64,000 nucleotides of DNA from NCBI RefSeq assembly GCF_004329815.1, contig NZ_SJPE01000006.1, positions 96,706 to 160,705 on the forward strand. The letters are read 5' to 3'. Below, piece by piece: positions 1 through 7,760 of this stretch (its first letter is position 1; the number at the start of each line of letters is the position of its first letter). The notes beneath the pieces are model-generated. The model had not been told where the DNA came from. It was given only the letters and a program-made list of their open reading frames with translations, and ran no database searches. This stretch comes from Flavobacterium silvisoli (GTDB taxonomy: Bacteria; Bacteroidota; Bacteroidia; Flavobacteriales; Flavobacteriaceae). A program made the translations under genes and the position numbers.

Positions 1-2
1 AG

Positions 3-575
3 CCCGAAACGGTTAATAAATTGTTAATAGAAAAAAATAGGGACCTAAAAACAATCCACAAAGTTGATTTAGATTTGAATAAATTGGAAAAATCCATCAA
101 CCAACAAAAATTGATTGAAAAAGCCGATGTGTTTGTCAGTGTTGATGGGGTTTTAAAAGCAGTAGTGGAGCAAAAAACACCTCTTGGGCGAGTGTTTAAC
201 GAAACGGGTTCTTTTTATATTGATAATGAAGGAAATAGTATGCCGTTGTCAGACAATTATACTGCCAGAGTGCCACTGATATCGGGGGAAATAAGCGTAG
301 TTAAGAAGGAGAAGTTATCTGAAGTTTTGAGAATGATAGCGGAAGATGATTTTTTGAAAAAAAACATCATTGGAGTGCAAATTTTGCCCAACGGCAGCCT
401 AATTATGGCGAACAGAAATTACGATTTTCAAATCGATTTCGGACGAACTATTAACATCGACAGAAAATTTAAAAATTATAAAGCATTTTTTCAAAAAGCT
501 GTTTCAGACAGTACGCTGAACAAATACAGAAAAATCAACCTGAAGTTTACCAAGCAAGTGGTGTGCATTAAATAG
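3..575 (+). CDS. ftsQ: Cell division protein FtsQ, C-terminal part (cut by window edge)
   Basis: The frame is open from the first base of the window, so the true start lies upstream; about 190 residues are visible. FtsQ is an inner-membrane divisome protein that links early Z-ring components to the septal peptidoglycan synthases. The visible part begins in the periplasmic region and contains the segment around VFVSVDGVLKAVVEQKTPLGRVF, typical of the FtsQ beta domain after the POTRA domain. The stop is only 6 bases before ftsA, and ftsZ follows, which is the conserved dcw-cluster order and strongly supports the call. Sequence identity is low, as is usual for FtsQ, so the assignment rests on context as much as on motif. 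Confidence 0.85.
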   Translation, partial: PETVNKLLIEKNRDLKTIHKVDLDLNKLEKSINQQKLIEKADVFVSVDGVLKAVVEQKTPLGRVFNETGSFYIDNEGNSMPLSDNYTARVPLISGEISVVKKEKLSEVLRMIAEDDFLKKNIIGVQILPNGSLIMANRNYDFQIDFGRTINIDRKFKNYKAFFQKAVSDSTLNKYRKINLKFTKQVVCIK

Positions 576-581
576 AAGATT

Positions 582-1967
582 ATGGAAAAAGAGAATATTG
601 CTGTCGGATTAGACATTGGAACGACTAAGATTGTTGCCATGATTGGCAAGAAGAATGAGTATGGAAAATTAGAAATTTTAGGCGTTGGCAAATCCAAAAG
701 TCTCGGAGTGGCTCGTGGTGTGGTGAACAACATTACGCAAACCATCCAGTCGATTCAGCAGGCAGTTCTTGAAGCGGAAAATAATTCAGGATATAAAATT
801 AATGATGTGGTGGTTGGTATAGCCGGTCAGCACATTCGTAGCATTCAACATACGGATTATGTTATCAGAACAAATCCTGAAGAAGTTATCAGCGGCAGAG
901 ATATTCAATTGTTGATTGATCAGGTAAATAAATTGGCCATGCTGCCGGGTGAAGAAATCATCCATGTATTGCCGCAAGAATTCAAAATCGACGGACAAAC
1001 CGAAATCAAAGAACCCATCGGAATGTACGGTGCCCGTTTGGAAGCCAGTTTTCACGTGGTAGTAGGGCAGGCGTCTTCTATTCGCAATGTGGGAAGATGT
1101 ATTCAAAGTTCCGGTATTGAATTGTCGGGGTTAACATTAGAGCCGTTGGCATCCGCTGATGCCGTATTGAGTCAGGAAGAAAAAGAAGCCGGTGTTGCTT
1201 TGATTGACATAGGAGGAGGAACAACTGATTTGGCCATTTTTAAGGATGGAATTATTCGTCATACAGCCGTAGTGCCGTTTGGCGGTAATGTAATTACTGA
1301 TGATATCAAAGAGGGTTGCTCCATCATCGAAAAGCAAGCAGAGCTTTTGAAAACAAAATTCGGTTCTGCCTGGCCGGGAGAAAATAAAGACAACGAAATA
1401 GTATCAATTCCGGGCTTGCGCGGAAGAGACCCTAAAGAGATATCGCTTAAGAATTTGTCGAAAATCATTCACGCCCGCGTGGTTGAAATTATCGAACAGG
1501 TTTTTACCGAAATCAAAGCCTATGGTCATGAAGATCCGCGTAAAAAATTAATTGCGGGAATAGTGTTGACTGGAGGAGGTTCCAACTTGAAACATATCAA
1601 ACAATTGGTAGAGTACATCACCGGAATGGACACTCGAATAGGATATCCGAATGAGCATTTGGCAGGAAACTCAGGCGAAGAAATTTCAAGTCCCTTGTTT
1701 GCCACAGCTGTAGGATTGGTGATGAACAGTGTTCAAAACAACTCAAACAGTGCCTATAAAATAGAGCTGAAAGAAGTTGTAGCTGAGGCTCCAAAACAAG
1801 TGGTTTTTCAACCGGTAACAGAAGAAAAACCGGAAGAGCAGATTTTGGATGAAGTAGAATTGCCGGTAAATAAAATTGAAACCGAAACCACCGAAAGCAA
1901 GATAAGAAGGTCATTTTTTGATCGTTATGTTGACAAGATTAAAGATTTTTTAGATAACGCAGAATAA
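582..1967 (+). CDS. ftsA: Cell division protein FtsA
   Basis: FtsA is an actin-like ATPase that tethers FtsZ filaments to the cytoplasmic membrane and recruits the septal synthesis machinery. The 461-residue product has the actin-fold signatures in order: phosphate-1 loop DIGTTK (residues 11-16), phosphate-2 loop DIGGGTTD (209-216) and an adenosine motif LTGGGSNL near residue 330. A variable acidic stretch follows, then a C-terminal amphipathic helix (RSFFDRYVDKIKDFL) expected to insert into the membrane. It lies 6 bases after ftsQ and 34 before ftsZ, so it is almost certainly co-transcribed with both. Length and motif order are normal for Bacteroidota. Confidence 0.97.
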   Translation: MEKENIAVGLDIGTTKIVAMIGKKNEYGKLEILGVGKSKSLGVARGVVNNITQTIQSIQQAVLEAENNSGYKINDVVVGIAGQHIRSIQHTDYVIRTNPEEVISGRDIQLLIDQVNKLAMLPGEEIIHVLPQEFKIDGQTEIKEPIGMYGARLEASFHVVVGQASSIRNVGRCIQSSGIELSGLTLEPLASADAVLSQEEKEAGVALIDIGGGTTDLAIFKDGIIRHTAVVPFGGNVITDDIKEGCSIIEKQAELLKTKFGSAWPGENKDNEIVSIPGLRGRDPKEISLKNLSKIIHARVVEIIEQVFTEIKAYGHEDPRKKLIAGIVLTGGGSNLKHIKQLVEYITGMDTRIGYPNEHLAGNSGEEISSPLFATAVGLVMNSVQNNSNSAYKIELKEVVAEAPKQVVFQPVTEEKPEEQILDEVELPVNKIETETTESKIRRSFFDRYVDKIKDFLDNAE

Positions 1968-2001
1968 GCATAAACAGAATAAAACCTAACACCAAAATAG
2001 T

Positions 2002-3948
2002 ATGATAAGCAACTCAGAATTTGGAAGCATCTCATTTGATTTACCAAAGAACCAATCAAATGTGATAAAAGTAATCGGTGTTGGTGGCGGCGGAAGCAAC
2101 GCTATCAATCACATGTTCAAACAGGGTATAAAAGGAGTTGATTTTATAGTTTGTAATACAGACTCTCAAGCACTTCAAAACAGCCCGGTACCCAATAAGA
2201 TTCAGTTAGGAGTGAATTTAACCGAAGGACTTGGCGCGGGAGCTAATCCTGATGTAGGACAGCAATCCGCTTTGGAAAGTGTGGGCGAAATTGAAAAAAT
2301 GCTTGATACCAATACCAAAATGGTATTCATTACTGCCGGTATGGGTGGCGGAACCGGTACAGGTGCTGCTCCGGTAATCGCGCAATTAGCCAAAGAAAGA
2401 GATATACTGACAGTGGGTATTGTTACGATTCCGTTTCAGTTCGAAGGTAAAGTGCGTTCGGAACAAGCGTTGTTAGGAGTAGAAAAATTAAGAAAACAAG
2501 TCGATTCGTTGATTGTTATCAATAACAATAAGCTAAGAGAAGTATACGGAAATTTAGGTTTCAAAGCCGGTTTCTCTAAAGCTGATGAAGTGTTGGCTAC
2601 AGCATCTCGCGGTATCGCAGAGGTAATTACCCACCACTACACACAAAACATCGACTTAAAAGATGCTAAAACGGTACTTTCCAATAGTGGAACTGCCATT
2701 ATGGGATCTTCTGTTGCCAGCGGCGACAATAGAGCAAAGGAGGCTATTATTTCTGCACTAGATTCTCCGTTGTTAAATGATAATAAAATTTCAGGAGCCA
2801 AAAACGTATTGTTGCTTATCGTTTCTGGTACTAACGAAATTACTATTGATGAAATTGGTGAAATCAATGACCACATCCAATCGGAAGCAGGTTACAACGC
2901 CAATATCATCATGGGGGTAGGTGAAGATGAAACCTTAGGAGAAGCCATTGCGGTTACGATTATTGCTACGGGTTTTAACGTGGAACAACAAAATGGTATC
3001 GTGAACACCGAAGTTAAAAAAATCGTTCATGCTTTGGAAGACGACCAAAAATTGGTGCGCGATTTGACCCAAAAACCGGTAGAAGTTTTCAAAGCTATCG
3101 ATACGCCTATTGAAGCGAAAGAAGAGAAAATCGTATTCGAATTAATCGAAGATGAGTTGGAAAAACCAGCTACTCCTACTGCCGCTATCGACGAGAATGA
3201 GTTAATAGCCATGAACCAGTTCATTCGCAACTTAGACGTAACTTTCGAAATAGTGTCGCCTATCAAGGACATTGATTACAAAGTGACCACTCCCGAAGTT
3301 AGAGAAATGAAAGTGGTTGAGCCGCAAAGCATCAAAGAAGAGGAGCAAATCACCTTCACATTTGACATGCCGGTAACCAAATCAGCTCCTGAAAAAATCG
3401 AAGCAATTGAAGAAAACAAAATTGTTTTTGATTTATCAGAAGCCAATGATATAGTGGTAAACGAACCGGTTCAATTCGTTCCGGTAACAGAATTGAATGA
3501 AAGCGGTATCATCAAATACTCGTTAGAGGAATATATGGAGTTGGAAAACGACTTGTTAAACTCAAAACCGGCGGCCAAAGTGATTGAAGAGCCCGTTGCC
3601 GAAGAGTTAAACATCGTCATGAAAGCTCAACCGCAAACAGAAGTTGAAAAGCCACAACCGGTTATGCACTTCGAAGATATTTCTCCGGTTGAAATGACCA
3701 TCGAAGAAACCTTAAAACACAGAGCTGACGAACGCAGAAAAAAATTAAAAGAGTTCAACTACAAATTCCATAACAACCCGTCAAGAATTGAGGAATTAGA
3801 AAAAGAACCCGCTTACAAACGTTTAGGTCTTGATCTGTCAAACAATACCGACACTAATACAAACTCAAGAATGTCATTGGGTACCGATAGTAATGACGAT
3901 TTACAAATCCGTACCAACAATTCATTCCTGCACGATAATGTAGATTAG
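2002..3948 (+). CDS. ftsZ: Cell division protein FtsZ with long C-terminal extension
   Basis: FtsZ is the tubulin-like GTPase that polymerises into the cytokinetic ring. The tubulin signature GGGTGTG is at residues 115-121, and the synergy (T7) loop keeps its aspartates (NIDLKDA). The GTPase core ends near residue 330. About 320 further residues follow, rich in Glu, Lys, Pro and Val and probably disordered. A conserved peptide near the end (EPAYKRLGLDL) is the likely FtsA-binding tail. At 648 residues it is far longer than the roughly 380 of Escherichia coli FtsZ, but long linkers are usual in Flavobacteriia. A rho-independent terminator follows at 3971-4010. Confidence 0.97.
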   Translation: MISNSEFGSISFDLPKNQSNVIKVIGVGGGGSNAINHMFKQGIKGVDFIVCNTDSQALQNSPVPNKIQLGVNLTEGLGAGANPDVGQQSALESVGEIEKMLDTNTKMVFITAGMGGGTGTGAAPVIAQLAKERDILTVGIVTIPFQFEGKVRSEQALLGVEKLRKQVDSLIVINNNKLREVYGNLGFKAGFSKADEVLATASRGIAEVITHHYTQNIDLKDAKTVLSNSGTAIMGSSVASGDNRAKEAIISALDSPLLNDNKISGAKNVLLLIVSGTNEITIDEIGEINDHIQSEAGYNANIIMGVGEDETLGEAIAVTIIATGFNVEQQNGIVNTEVKKIVHALEDDQKLVRDLTQKPVEVFKAIDTPIEAKEEKIVFELIEDELEKPATPTAAIDENELIAMNQFIRNLDVTFEIVSPIKDIDYKVTTPEVREMKVVEPQSIKEEEQITFTFDMPVTKSAPEKIEAIEENKIVFDLSEANDIVVNEPVQFVPVTELNESGIIKYSLEEYMELENDLLNSKPAAKVIEEPVAEELNIVMKAQPQTEVEKPQPVMHFEDISPVEMTIEETLKHRADERRKKLKEFNYKFHNNPSRIEELEKEPAYKRLGLDLSNNTDTNTNSRMSLGTDSNDDLQIRTNNSFLHDNVD

Positions 3949-3970
3949 TCTGCCATTTTTCTAATCTAAA

Positions 3971-4010
3971 TGACCCGAAAATTTCCTTGAGATTTTCGGG
4001 TTATTTTTTT
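3971..4010 (+). terminator. Terminator of the ftsQAZ operon
   Basis: A hairpin with 10-bp arms (ACCCGAAAAT at 3973-3982 pairing with 3992-4001) and a 9-base loop is followed by a T-rich run. It begins 23 bases after the ftsZ stop. Confidence 0.8.
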
Positions 4011-4048
4011 ACCTTCGCAGAGCTTTTTAGTCGACATCGATTTAATCA

Positions 4049-4130
4049 GGAGCGATAGGTTCGGGCAATTGCAGTAATCCATTTTCCCGCTGTCCGCGCT
4101 ACACGGTAGCCACTCCCATCGGGGCTAAAA
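4049..4130 (-). repeat. Decayed copy of a dispersed intergenic repeat (copy A)
   Basis: This stretch resembles 26138-26217: both begin with GGAGCGA, share ATCC..ATTCCCGCT-like and CGGTA(G/A)CC blocks in the same order, and end with ATCGGGGCTAAA. It has no coding potential. I believe similar GC-richer repeats ending in TAGCCCCGAT (read on the other strand) are common between flavobacterial genes; that is memory, not a search. Confidence 0.55.
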
Positions 4131-4187
4131 AGCCAACCTTGGATTTTCAGAAAATCTTAGAGTTTAATAATCTAAAAATCTAAAAGA

Positions 4188-4637
4188 ATGAGTTTAGAAA
4201 CCCAAATCATGGACGAAATGAAAAACGCCATGAGAGCAAAAGATACCGTTGCCCTGGAAGCTTTAAGAGCTATTAAATCAGGCATTATATTGGCTAAGAC
4301 AGAAGCAGGAGCCAGCGAAACCTTGTCCGCTGATGAAGAAATCAAGTTACTGCAGCGTTTGGTAAAACAAAGAAAAGACAGTGCAGCCATCTATAACGAA
4401 CAAGGCAGAGCTGATTTAGCAGAGCCCGAATTAGCGCAAGTAGCCGTTATAGAAAAGTTTTTGCCGGCTCAATTATCCGAAGCCGAAGTAGAAACTGCGG
4501 TAGCCGCTATCATTGCCGAGGGAGGTTTCTCAGGCATGGCTGCAATGGGTCAGGTAATGGGTAAAGCTTCAGCCGCATTAGCCGGTCAAACCGATGGAAA
4601 AACCATTTCTACTATAGTAAAGAAATTATTAACATAA
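4188..4637 (+). CDS. GatB/YqeY domain protein
   Basis: The 149-residue protein matches the YqeY family: an alpha-helical domain related to the C-terminal tRNA-binding tail of the GatB amidotransferase subunit. It has the typical start (LETQIMDEMKNAMRAKD), the central segment LLQRLVKQRKDSAAIYNEQGR, and the C-terminal GMAAMGQVMGKASAALAGQ..GK glycine-rich block. The molecular role of stand-alone YqeY proteins is not settled; a tRNA-related function is inferred from the GatB homology. It sits 239 bases after ftsZ beyond a terminator and is followed by tRNA-Arg, so it is probably its own unit. The gene lies next to ftsZ in other flavobacteria as far as I recall. Confidence 0.9.
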   Translation: MSLETQIMDEMKNAMRAKDTVALEALRAIKSGIILAKTEAGASETLSADEEIKLLQRLVKQRKDSAAIYNEQGRADLAEPELAQVAVIEKFLPAQLSEAEVETAVAAIIAEGGFSGMAAMGQVMGKASAALAGQTDGKTISTIVKKLLT

Positions 4638-4703
4638 TAAAGAAGATCAGACTTAGAATTCATCTAATAGTTTTGAAATCTAAATAGTCTGATTTTCAAA
4701 AAT

Positions 4704-4777
4704 GGCTGCGTAGTTCAACTGGATAGAATATCAGATTTCGGCTCTGAGGGTTGGGGGTTCGAATCCCTTCGCGGTCA
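4704..4777 (+). tRNA. tRNA-Arg (anticodon UCG)
   Basis: A full cloverleaf can be drawn. The acceptor stem GGCTGCG (4704-4710) pairs with CGCGGTC (4770-4776) with two G-U pairs. The anticodon stem TCAGA/TCTGA encloses the loop TTTCGGC, giving anticodon TCG (4738-4740), which reads CGA. The T-arm is GGGGG-TTCGAAT-CCCTT. The discriminator is A4777. CCA is not encoded (CGA follows), so it must be added enzymatically. A 60-residue minus-strand ORF across it is spurious. Confidence 0.93.
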
Positions 4778-4782
4778 CGAAT

Positions 4783-4844
4783 AAGAACAAAAAGAAGTAA
4801 AAATGTCCAAGCTGGCTTGAGCATTTTTACTTCTTTTTGTTCTT
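4783..4844 (+). terminator. Very long perfect inverted repeat after tRNA-Arg, probable terminator
   Basis: Arms of 23 bases (4783-4805 and 4822-4844) are perfectly complementary, and the 16-base loop contains its own CAAG/CTTG pairing. The T-rich right arm supplies the poly-U-like tract. It begins 6 bases after the tRNA and probably ends its transcript. Its symmetry could also stop rpe transcripts coming from the other side. Confidence 0.7.
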
Positions 4845-4945
4845 TCAAAGCGGAGCTTTGAGGGAATTTGCGCAGCAAAATCCCTATACTTTCAAATTGG
4901 AGCTTTGAGGGAACTTGCGTAGCAAAATCCCGGCACCTTCAAATC
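4842..4945. repeat. 47-bp tandem repeat, two full copies plus a remnant
   Basis: Two 47-base units (4842-4888 and 4889-4935) start with CTTTCAAA and differ at a few positions; a third unit breaks off after about 10 bases. Each unit has two internal dyads: a GGAGCTTT-type palindrome (clean in copy 1, AAAGC-GGA-GCTTT) and GGGAA(T/C)TTGC..GCAAAATCCC. It fills the gap between the tRNA terminator and the rpe stop codon. No coding function is evident. Confidence 0.75.
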
Positions 4946-4948
4946 AGA

Positions 4949-5611
4949 TTAAATTCCGGCTGTTTTCTTTAAATCGGCAATAGTTTGTGTCGGATTATCG
5001 GCTTTAAAAACAAAGCTTCCGGCCACTAAGACATCTGCTCCCGATTGTGCCAGAGCTTTAGCGTTTTTATCCGTTACACCACCATCTATTTCAATGAGGG
5101 TCCTGGCTTTTTTTCGAATGATAAGTTCTTTGAGTTTTTCTACTTTCTCATAGGTGTTTTCGATAAAAGACTGGCCGCCAAACCCCGGGTTTACACTCAT
5201 TACACAAACCAAATCAATGTCGTTAATTACATCCTCCAGTAATGCAATATTGGTATGCGGATTTAATGCTACCCCCGCTTTCATACCTTCAGCTTTGATG
5301 GCTTGGAGTGTTCGGTGTAAATGGGTGCAAGCTTCGTAATGCACGGTCAGGATATTAGCACCTAAAGCGGCAAAAGTTTTAATATACCTGTCAGGCTCAA
5401 CAATCATTAGGTGAACATCAATGGTTTTTTTTGCATGTTTAGCGATAGCTTCTAAAACAGGCATTCCGAAAGAGATGTTCGGAACAAAAACGCCATCCAT
5501 GATGTCAATATGAAACCAGTCAGCTTCACTGTTGTTAATCATTTGTACGTCACGTTGCAGGTTAGCAAAATCTGCTGCTAAAACTGATGGAGCGATTAGG
5601 GTGTTTTTCAT
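4949..5611 (-). CDS. rpe: Ribulose-phosphate 3-epimerase
   Basis: Rpe interconverts ribulose 5-phosphate and xylulose 5-phosphate in the cytoplasmic pentose phosphate pathway. The open frame runs up to 5791, but homology starts at ATG 5611 (MKNTLIAPSVLAADFANL), giving 220 residues, the usual family length. A promoter-like element at 5714-5746 also lies inside the longer frame. TIM-barrel landmarks are visible: DIMDGVFVPNISFG (metal and substrate binding), VHLMIVEPDRYI, VMSVNPGFGGQSFI (phosphate-binding loop) and EIDGGV. It is monocistronic: the tandem repeat lies downstream and the rpoD terminator upstream. Confidence 0.95.
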   Translation of the reverse strand: MKNTLIAPSVLAADFANLQRDVQMINNSEADWFHIDIMDGVFVPNISFGMPVLEAIAKHAKKTIDVHLMIVEPDRYIKTFAALGANILTVHYEACTHLHRTLQAIKAEGMKAGVALNPHTNIALLEDVINDIDLVCVMSVNPGFGGQSFIENTYEKVEKLKELIIRKKARTLIEIDGGVTDKNAKALAQSGADVLVAGSFVFKADNPTQTIADLKKTAGI

Positions 5612-5713
5612 GGTTGTAAGGAATTTGCAGGCTTCACAGAATCTTATGAATATATAATTAAGTGAATCAATTTTCAACATTTTTAATGCTGAAGTTAGTT
5701 TGTATTGTTTCTG

Positions 5714-5746
5714 CAAAAGTAAATTATAATTAAAGAATCTGAACAA
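5714..5746 (-). promoter_or_regulatory. Candidate rpe promoter
   Basis: On the minus strand, TACTTTTG (5714-5721) fits the Bacteroidota -7 consensus TAnnTTTG, and a TTG lies 22 bases upstream (5744-5746). The resulting leader would be about 95 bases before the ATG at 5611. Confidence 0.45.
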
Positions 5747-5749
5747 GAT

Positions 5750-5788
5750 ATGACTAAAAAATAAAACTCCGGTAATCAGCCGGAGTTT
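5750..5788 (-). terminator. Terminator downstream of rpoD
   Basis: AAACTCCGG (5764-5772) pairs with CCGGAGTTT (5780-5788) around a 7-base loop; in minus-strand reading a T-rich tract follows. It lies about 140 bases past the rpoD stop. Confidence 0.75.
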
Positions 5789-5928
5789 CAATCATCAATC
5801 AAAAAACGAACAGTTAATCAGACTGTTGTTGCGGTTATGGTAAATTCCAATTGTCAATTTTATATAGGCAAATAAAAGTCTTTTTTTTATTTTTCAAAAC
5901 AAAACAGACTTAAAATTTGCTTATTTTA

Positions 5929-6792
5929 TTATCCCAAATAAGTTTTTAAGATTTTACTACGTGAAGTGTGTTTTAATCTGCGGATAGCTTTTTCTTTTAT
6001 CTGACGTACACGTTCACGAGTCAAATCAAAAGTTTCCCCAATTTCTTCCAAAGTCATAGGATGTTGATCGCCTAAACCAAAGTACAAACGAACAACGTCT
6101 GCTTCACGGGGTGTCAAAGTTTCTAATGAACGTTCAATTTCGGTGCGCAATGATTCATGAATCAACTCTCTGTCCGGATTTGGGGATTCTCCTGAGCGTA
6201 AAACGTCATAAAGATTCGAGTCTTCTCCTTCAACTAGTGGAGCATCCATTGATAAATGACGACCGGAGTTTTTCATGCTCTCTTTAACGTCATTAACGGT
6301 CATATCCAATTCTTTTGCAATTTCTTCTGCAGAAGGGGCACGCTCGTTAGACTGCTCTAATAAAGCGTACATTTTGTTTATTTTATTGATGGAACCGATT
6401 TTATTCAGGGGTAAACGAACAATACGCGACTGTTCGGCTAAAGCCTGAAGGATAGACTGGCGAATCCACCATACGGCATAAGAAATAAATTTAAAACCAC
6501 GGGTTTCGTCAAAACGCTGCGCTGCTTTAATCAGTCCTAAGTTTCCTTCGTTAATCAAATCGGGAAGCGTTAATCCTTGATTTTGGTATTGCTTGGCAAC
6601 CGAAACTACGAAACGTAAGTTGGCTTTGGTTAATTTTTCTAAAGCTCTTTGGTCTCCTGCTTTGATGCGTTGCGCCAATTCTACCTCTTCATCGGCAGTA
6701 ATCAAGTCAACTTTTCCAATTTCCTGTAGGTACTTGTCTAGGGAAGCAGTTTCACGATTGGTTACCTGCTTGGTGATTTTGAGCTGTCTCAT
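5929..6792 (-). CDS. rpoD: Primary RNA polymerase sigma factor (sigma-70 family)
   Basis: This is the housekeeping sigma factor, which directs RNA polymerase to TTG/TAnnTTTG promoters in Bacteroidota. The 287-residue protein lacks the long region 1.1 and the non-conserved region of proteobacterial RpoD, as is normal in this phylum. Region 1.2 starts at [15 protein letters not shown]. Regions 2.1-2.4 span about residues 55-120 ([18 protein letters not shown], then [13 protein letters not shown]). Region 4 holds the -35-reading helix-turn-helix ([22 protein letters not shown], about 245-270). Unusually for this phylum, a strong Shine-Dalgarno sequence precedes the ATG. The gene stands alone between two terminators. 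Confidence 0.97.
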   Translation of the reverse strand: MRQLKITKQVTNRETASLDKYLQEIGKVDLITADEEVELAQRIKAGDQRALEKLTKANLRFVVSVAKQYQNQGLTLPDLINEGNLGLIKAAQRFDETRGFKFISYAVWWIRQSILQALAEQSRIVRLPLNKIGSINKINKMYALLEQSNERAPSAEEIAKELDMTVNDVKESMKNSGRHLSMDAPLVEGEDSNLYDVLRSGESPNPDRELIHESLRTEIERSLETLTPREADVVRLYFGLGDQHPMTLEEIGETFDLTRERVRQIKEKAIRRLKHTSRSKILKTYLG

Positions 6793-6801
6793 TTATTTTA
6801 T

Positions 6802-6808
6802 CTCCTTT
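6802..6808 (-). promoter_or_regulatory. Canonical Shine-Dalgarno sequence before rpoD
   Basis: Minus-strand AAAGGAG ends 9 bases before the rpoD ATG at 6792. Other starts I inspected here (groEL, groES, gldK, rpsO, ftsZ) have only A/T-rich leaders, so this site stands out. Confidence 0.7.
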
Positions 6809-6865
6809 ACTTTAAAGTGTTCGGGTTGTTATACGTAAAGAAAACGGTAAAAGTTACAATTTTGA

Positions 6866-6904
6866 AAAAAAAATCCTTTTCAAATTTTGAAAAGGATTTT
6901 TTTT
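6866..6904 (-). terminator. Terminator downstream of the lipoprotein gene
   Basis: A near-perfect 13-bp hairpin (AATCCTTTTCAAA / TTTGAAAAGGATT) is flanked by A and T runs, about 20 bases past the stop codon at 6921. The symmetric A/T flanks would allow function in either direction. Confidence 0.8.
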
Positions 6905-6920
6905 GTAATTCCATAAACTA

Positions 6921-7601
6921 TTATAATTTTCTGGTTCCGGACCAATTTCCTGATTCAGAACTTATATTTTGCCAAGTGCCACTGATAGTATTACCACTCA
7001 CATTTCCGCTGAATGTCCCGTCGCTGAAACTGCCGGTTATTACATTGTTAGTTTCCATTCCTTGCAAGATTATTGACTCATTTCCGGAATTTGATTTAGC
7101 TAAACCGTTGATTTCTCCCTCAGAAACTATGAGATTAAAAACGCCTGAATCATCACCTGAGAAACTTCCCGTATAACATTTAACTAATGCGTCTGAAAAC
7201 TCCTTAACGACATACATATTTGCGTTTGGATGGCCGCTGATTACAATATTGGTAATAGTGGCTGAATTACCTGATGCATCAACGTTAAAGTCAAATGAAG
7301 AACTGCCGTTTGTGAAAGTTAAGCCATTTATCACTGAGTTTAAAGTTACTGATTCTGTTGTGGTGTAAGTAAACGTTGTTCCGTCAATAACAAGTATGGC
7401 AACAATACTTCCGTCATTGTTAACATTTATATTAACGGTTCCCGAAGACCCCACAAAAACTCCTTTATAAATTCCAAAGTTGCTGTTGTCGTATTGAGAT
7501 TTTGCTTCAGGAGTATTTGAAATACTGCTGCCTGAAGAACTGTCGCTTGAGCATGATAATGTTAATGCGCCAAGAATTAAGAATAAAAATAGTTTTTTCA
7601 T
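6921..7601 (-). CDS. Putative outer-surface lipoprotein, unknown function
   Basis: The 226-residue protein starts with a lipoprotein signal peptide (MKKLFLFLILGALTLSC, lipid-modified Cys at residue 17) followed by a serine/glycine linker. The rest is rich in Gly, Ser, Thr and Asn with alternating hydrophobic residues, suggesting a repetitive beta-sheet domain (for example GSFSDGTFSGNVSGNTISGTW near the C terminus). It has no cysteine or catalytic motif I recognise. It is transcribed alone between the pnp terminator and its own terminator. Similar small beta-rich lipoproteins are common in flavobacteria, but I cannot assign a function. Confidence 0.75.
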   Translation of the reverse strand: MKKLFLFLILGALTLSCSSDSSSGSSISNTPEAKSQYDNSNFGIYKGVFVGSSGTVNINVNNDGSIVAILVIDGTTFTYTTTESVTLNSVINGLTFTNGSSSFDFNVDASGNSATITNIVISGHPNANMYVVKEFSDALVKCYTGSFSGDDSGVFNLIVSEGEINGLAKSNSGNESIILQGMETNNVITGSFSDGTFSGNVSGNTISGTWQNISSESGNWSGTRKL

Positions 7602-7704
7602 AATGTGTGTTTAAATGGTTAATTGTATGAAGATAAGCATTTTATTTTGATGAAAGGAATTATTATTTAAAAAAAACAAATTCCAATTTGTCTACGTGTC
7701 AAAC

Positions 7705-7738
7705 AAAAAGCCCGACTCAGCGATGAGTCGGGCTTTTT
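7705..7738 (-). terminator. Terminator downstream of pnp
   Basis: AAAAAGCCCGACTC pairs with GAGTCGGGCTTTTT around a 6-base loop, a strong GC-rich hairpin with T tracts on both strands. It lies 23 bases past the pnp stop and isolates pnp from the lipoprotein gene. Confidence 0.92.
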
Positions 7739-7760
7739 GATGAATTAATAAAAATCTGTT

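Noticed and set aside
4696..4878. 60-residue minus-strand ORF across the tRNA-Arg gene
   Set aside because: It is an antisense reading of the tRNA and its inverted repeat; no independent coding signal.
5612..5791. N-terminal extension of rpe to 5791
   Set aside because: It adds 60 residues unlike Rpe and would cover the promoter and rpoD terminator; ATG 5611 gives the family length.
6817..7176. 119-residue plus-strand ORF opposite the lipoprotein gene
   Set aside because: Antisense to a gene with a clear lipoprotein signal and a terminator in its middle.
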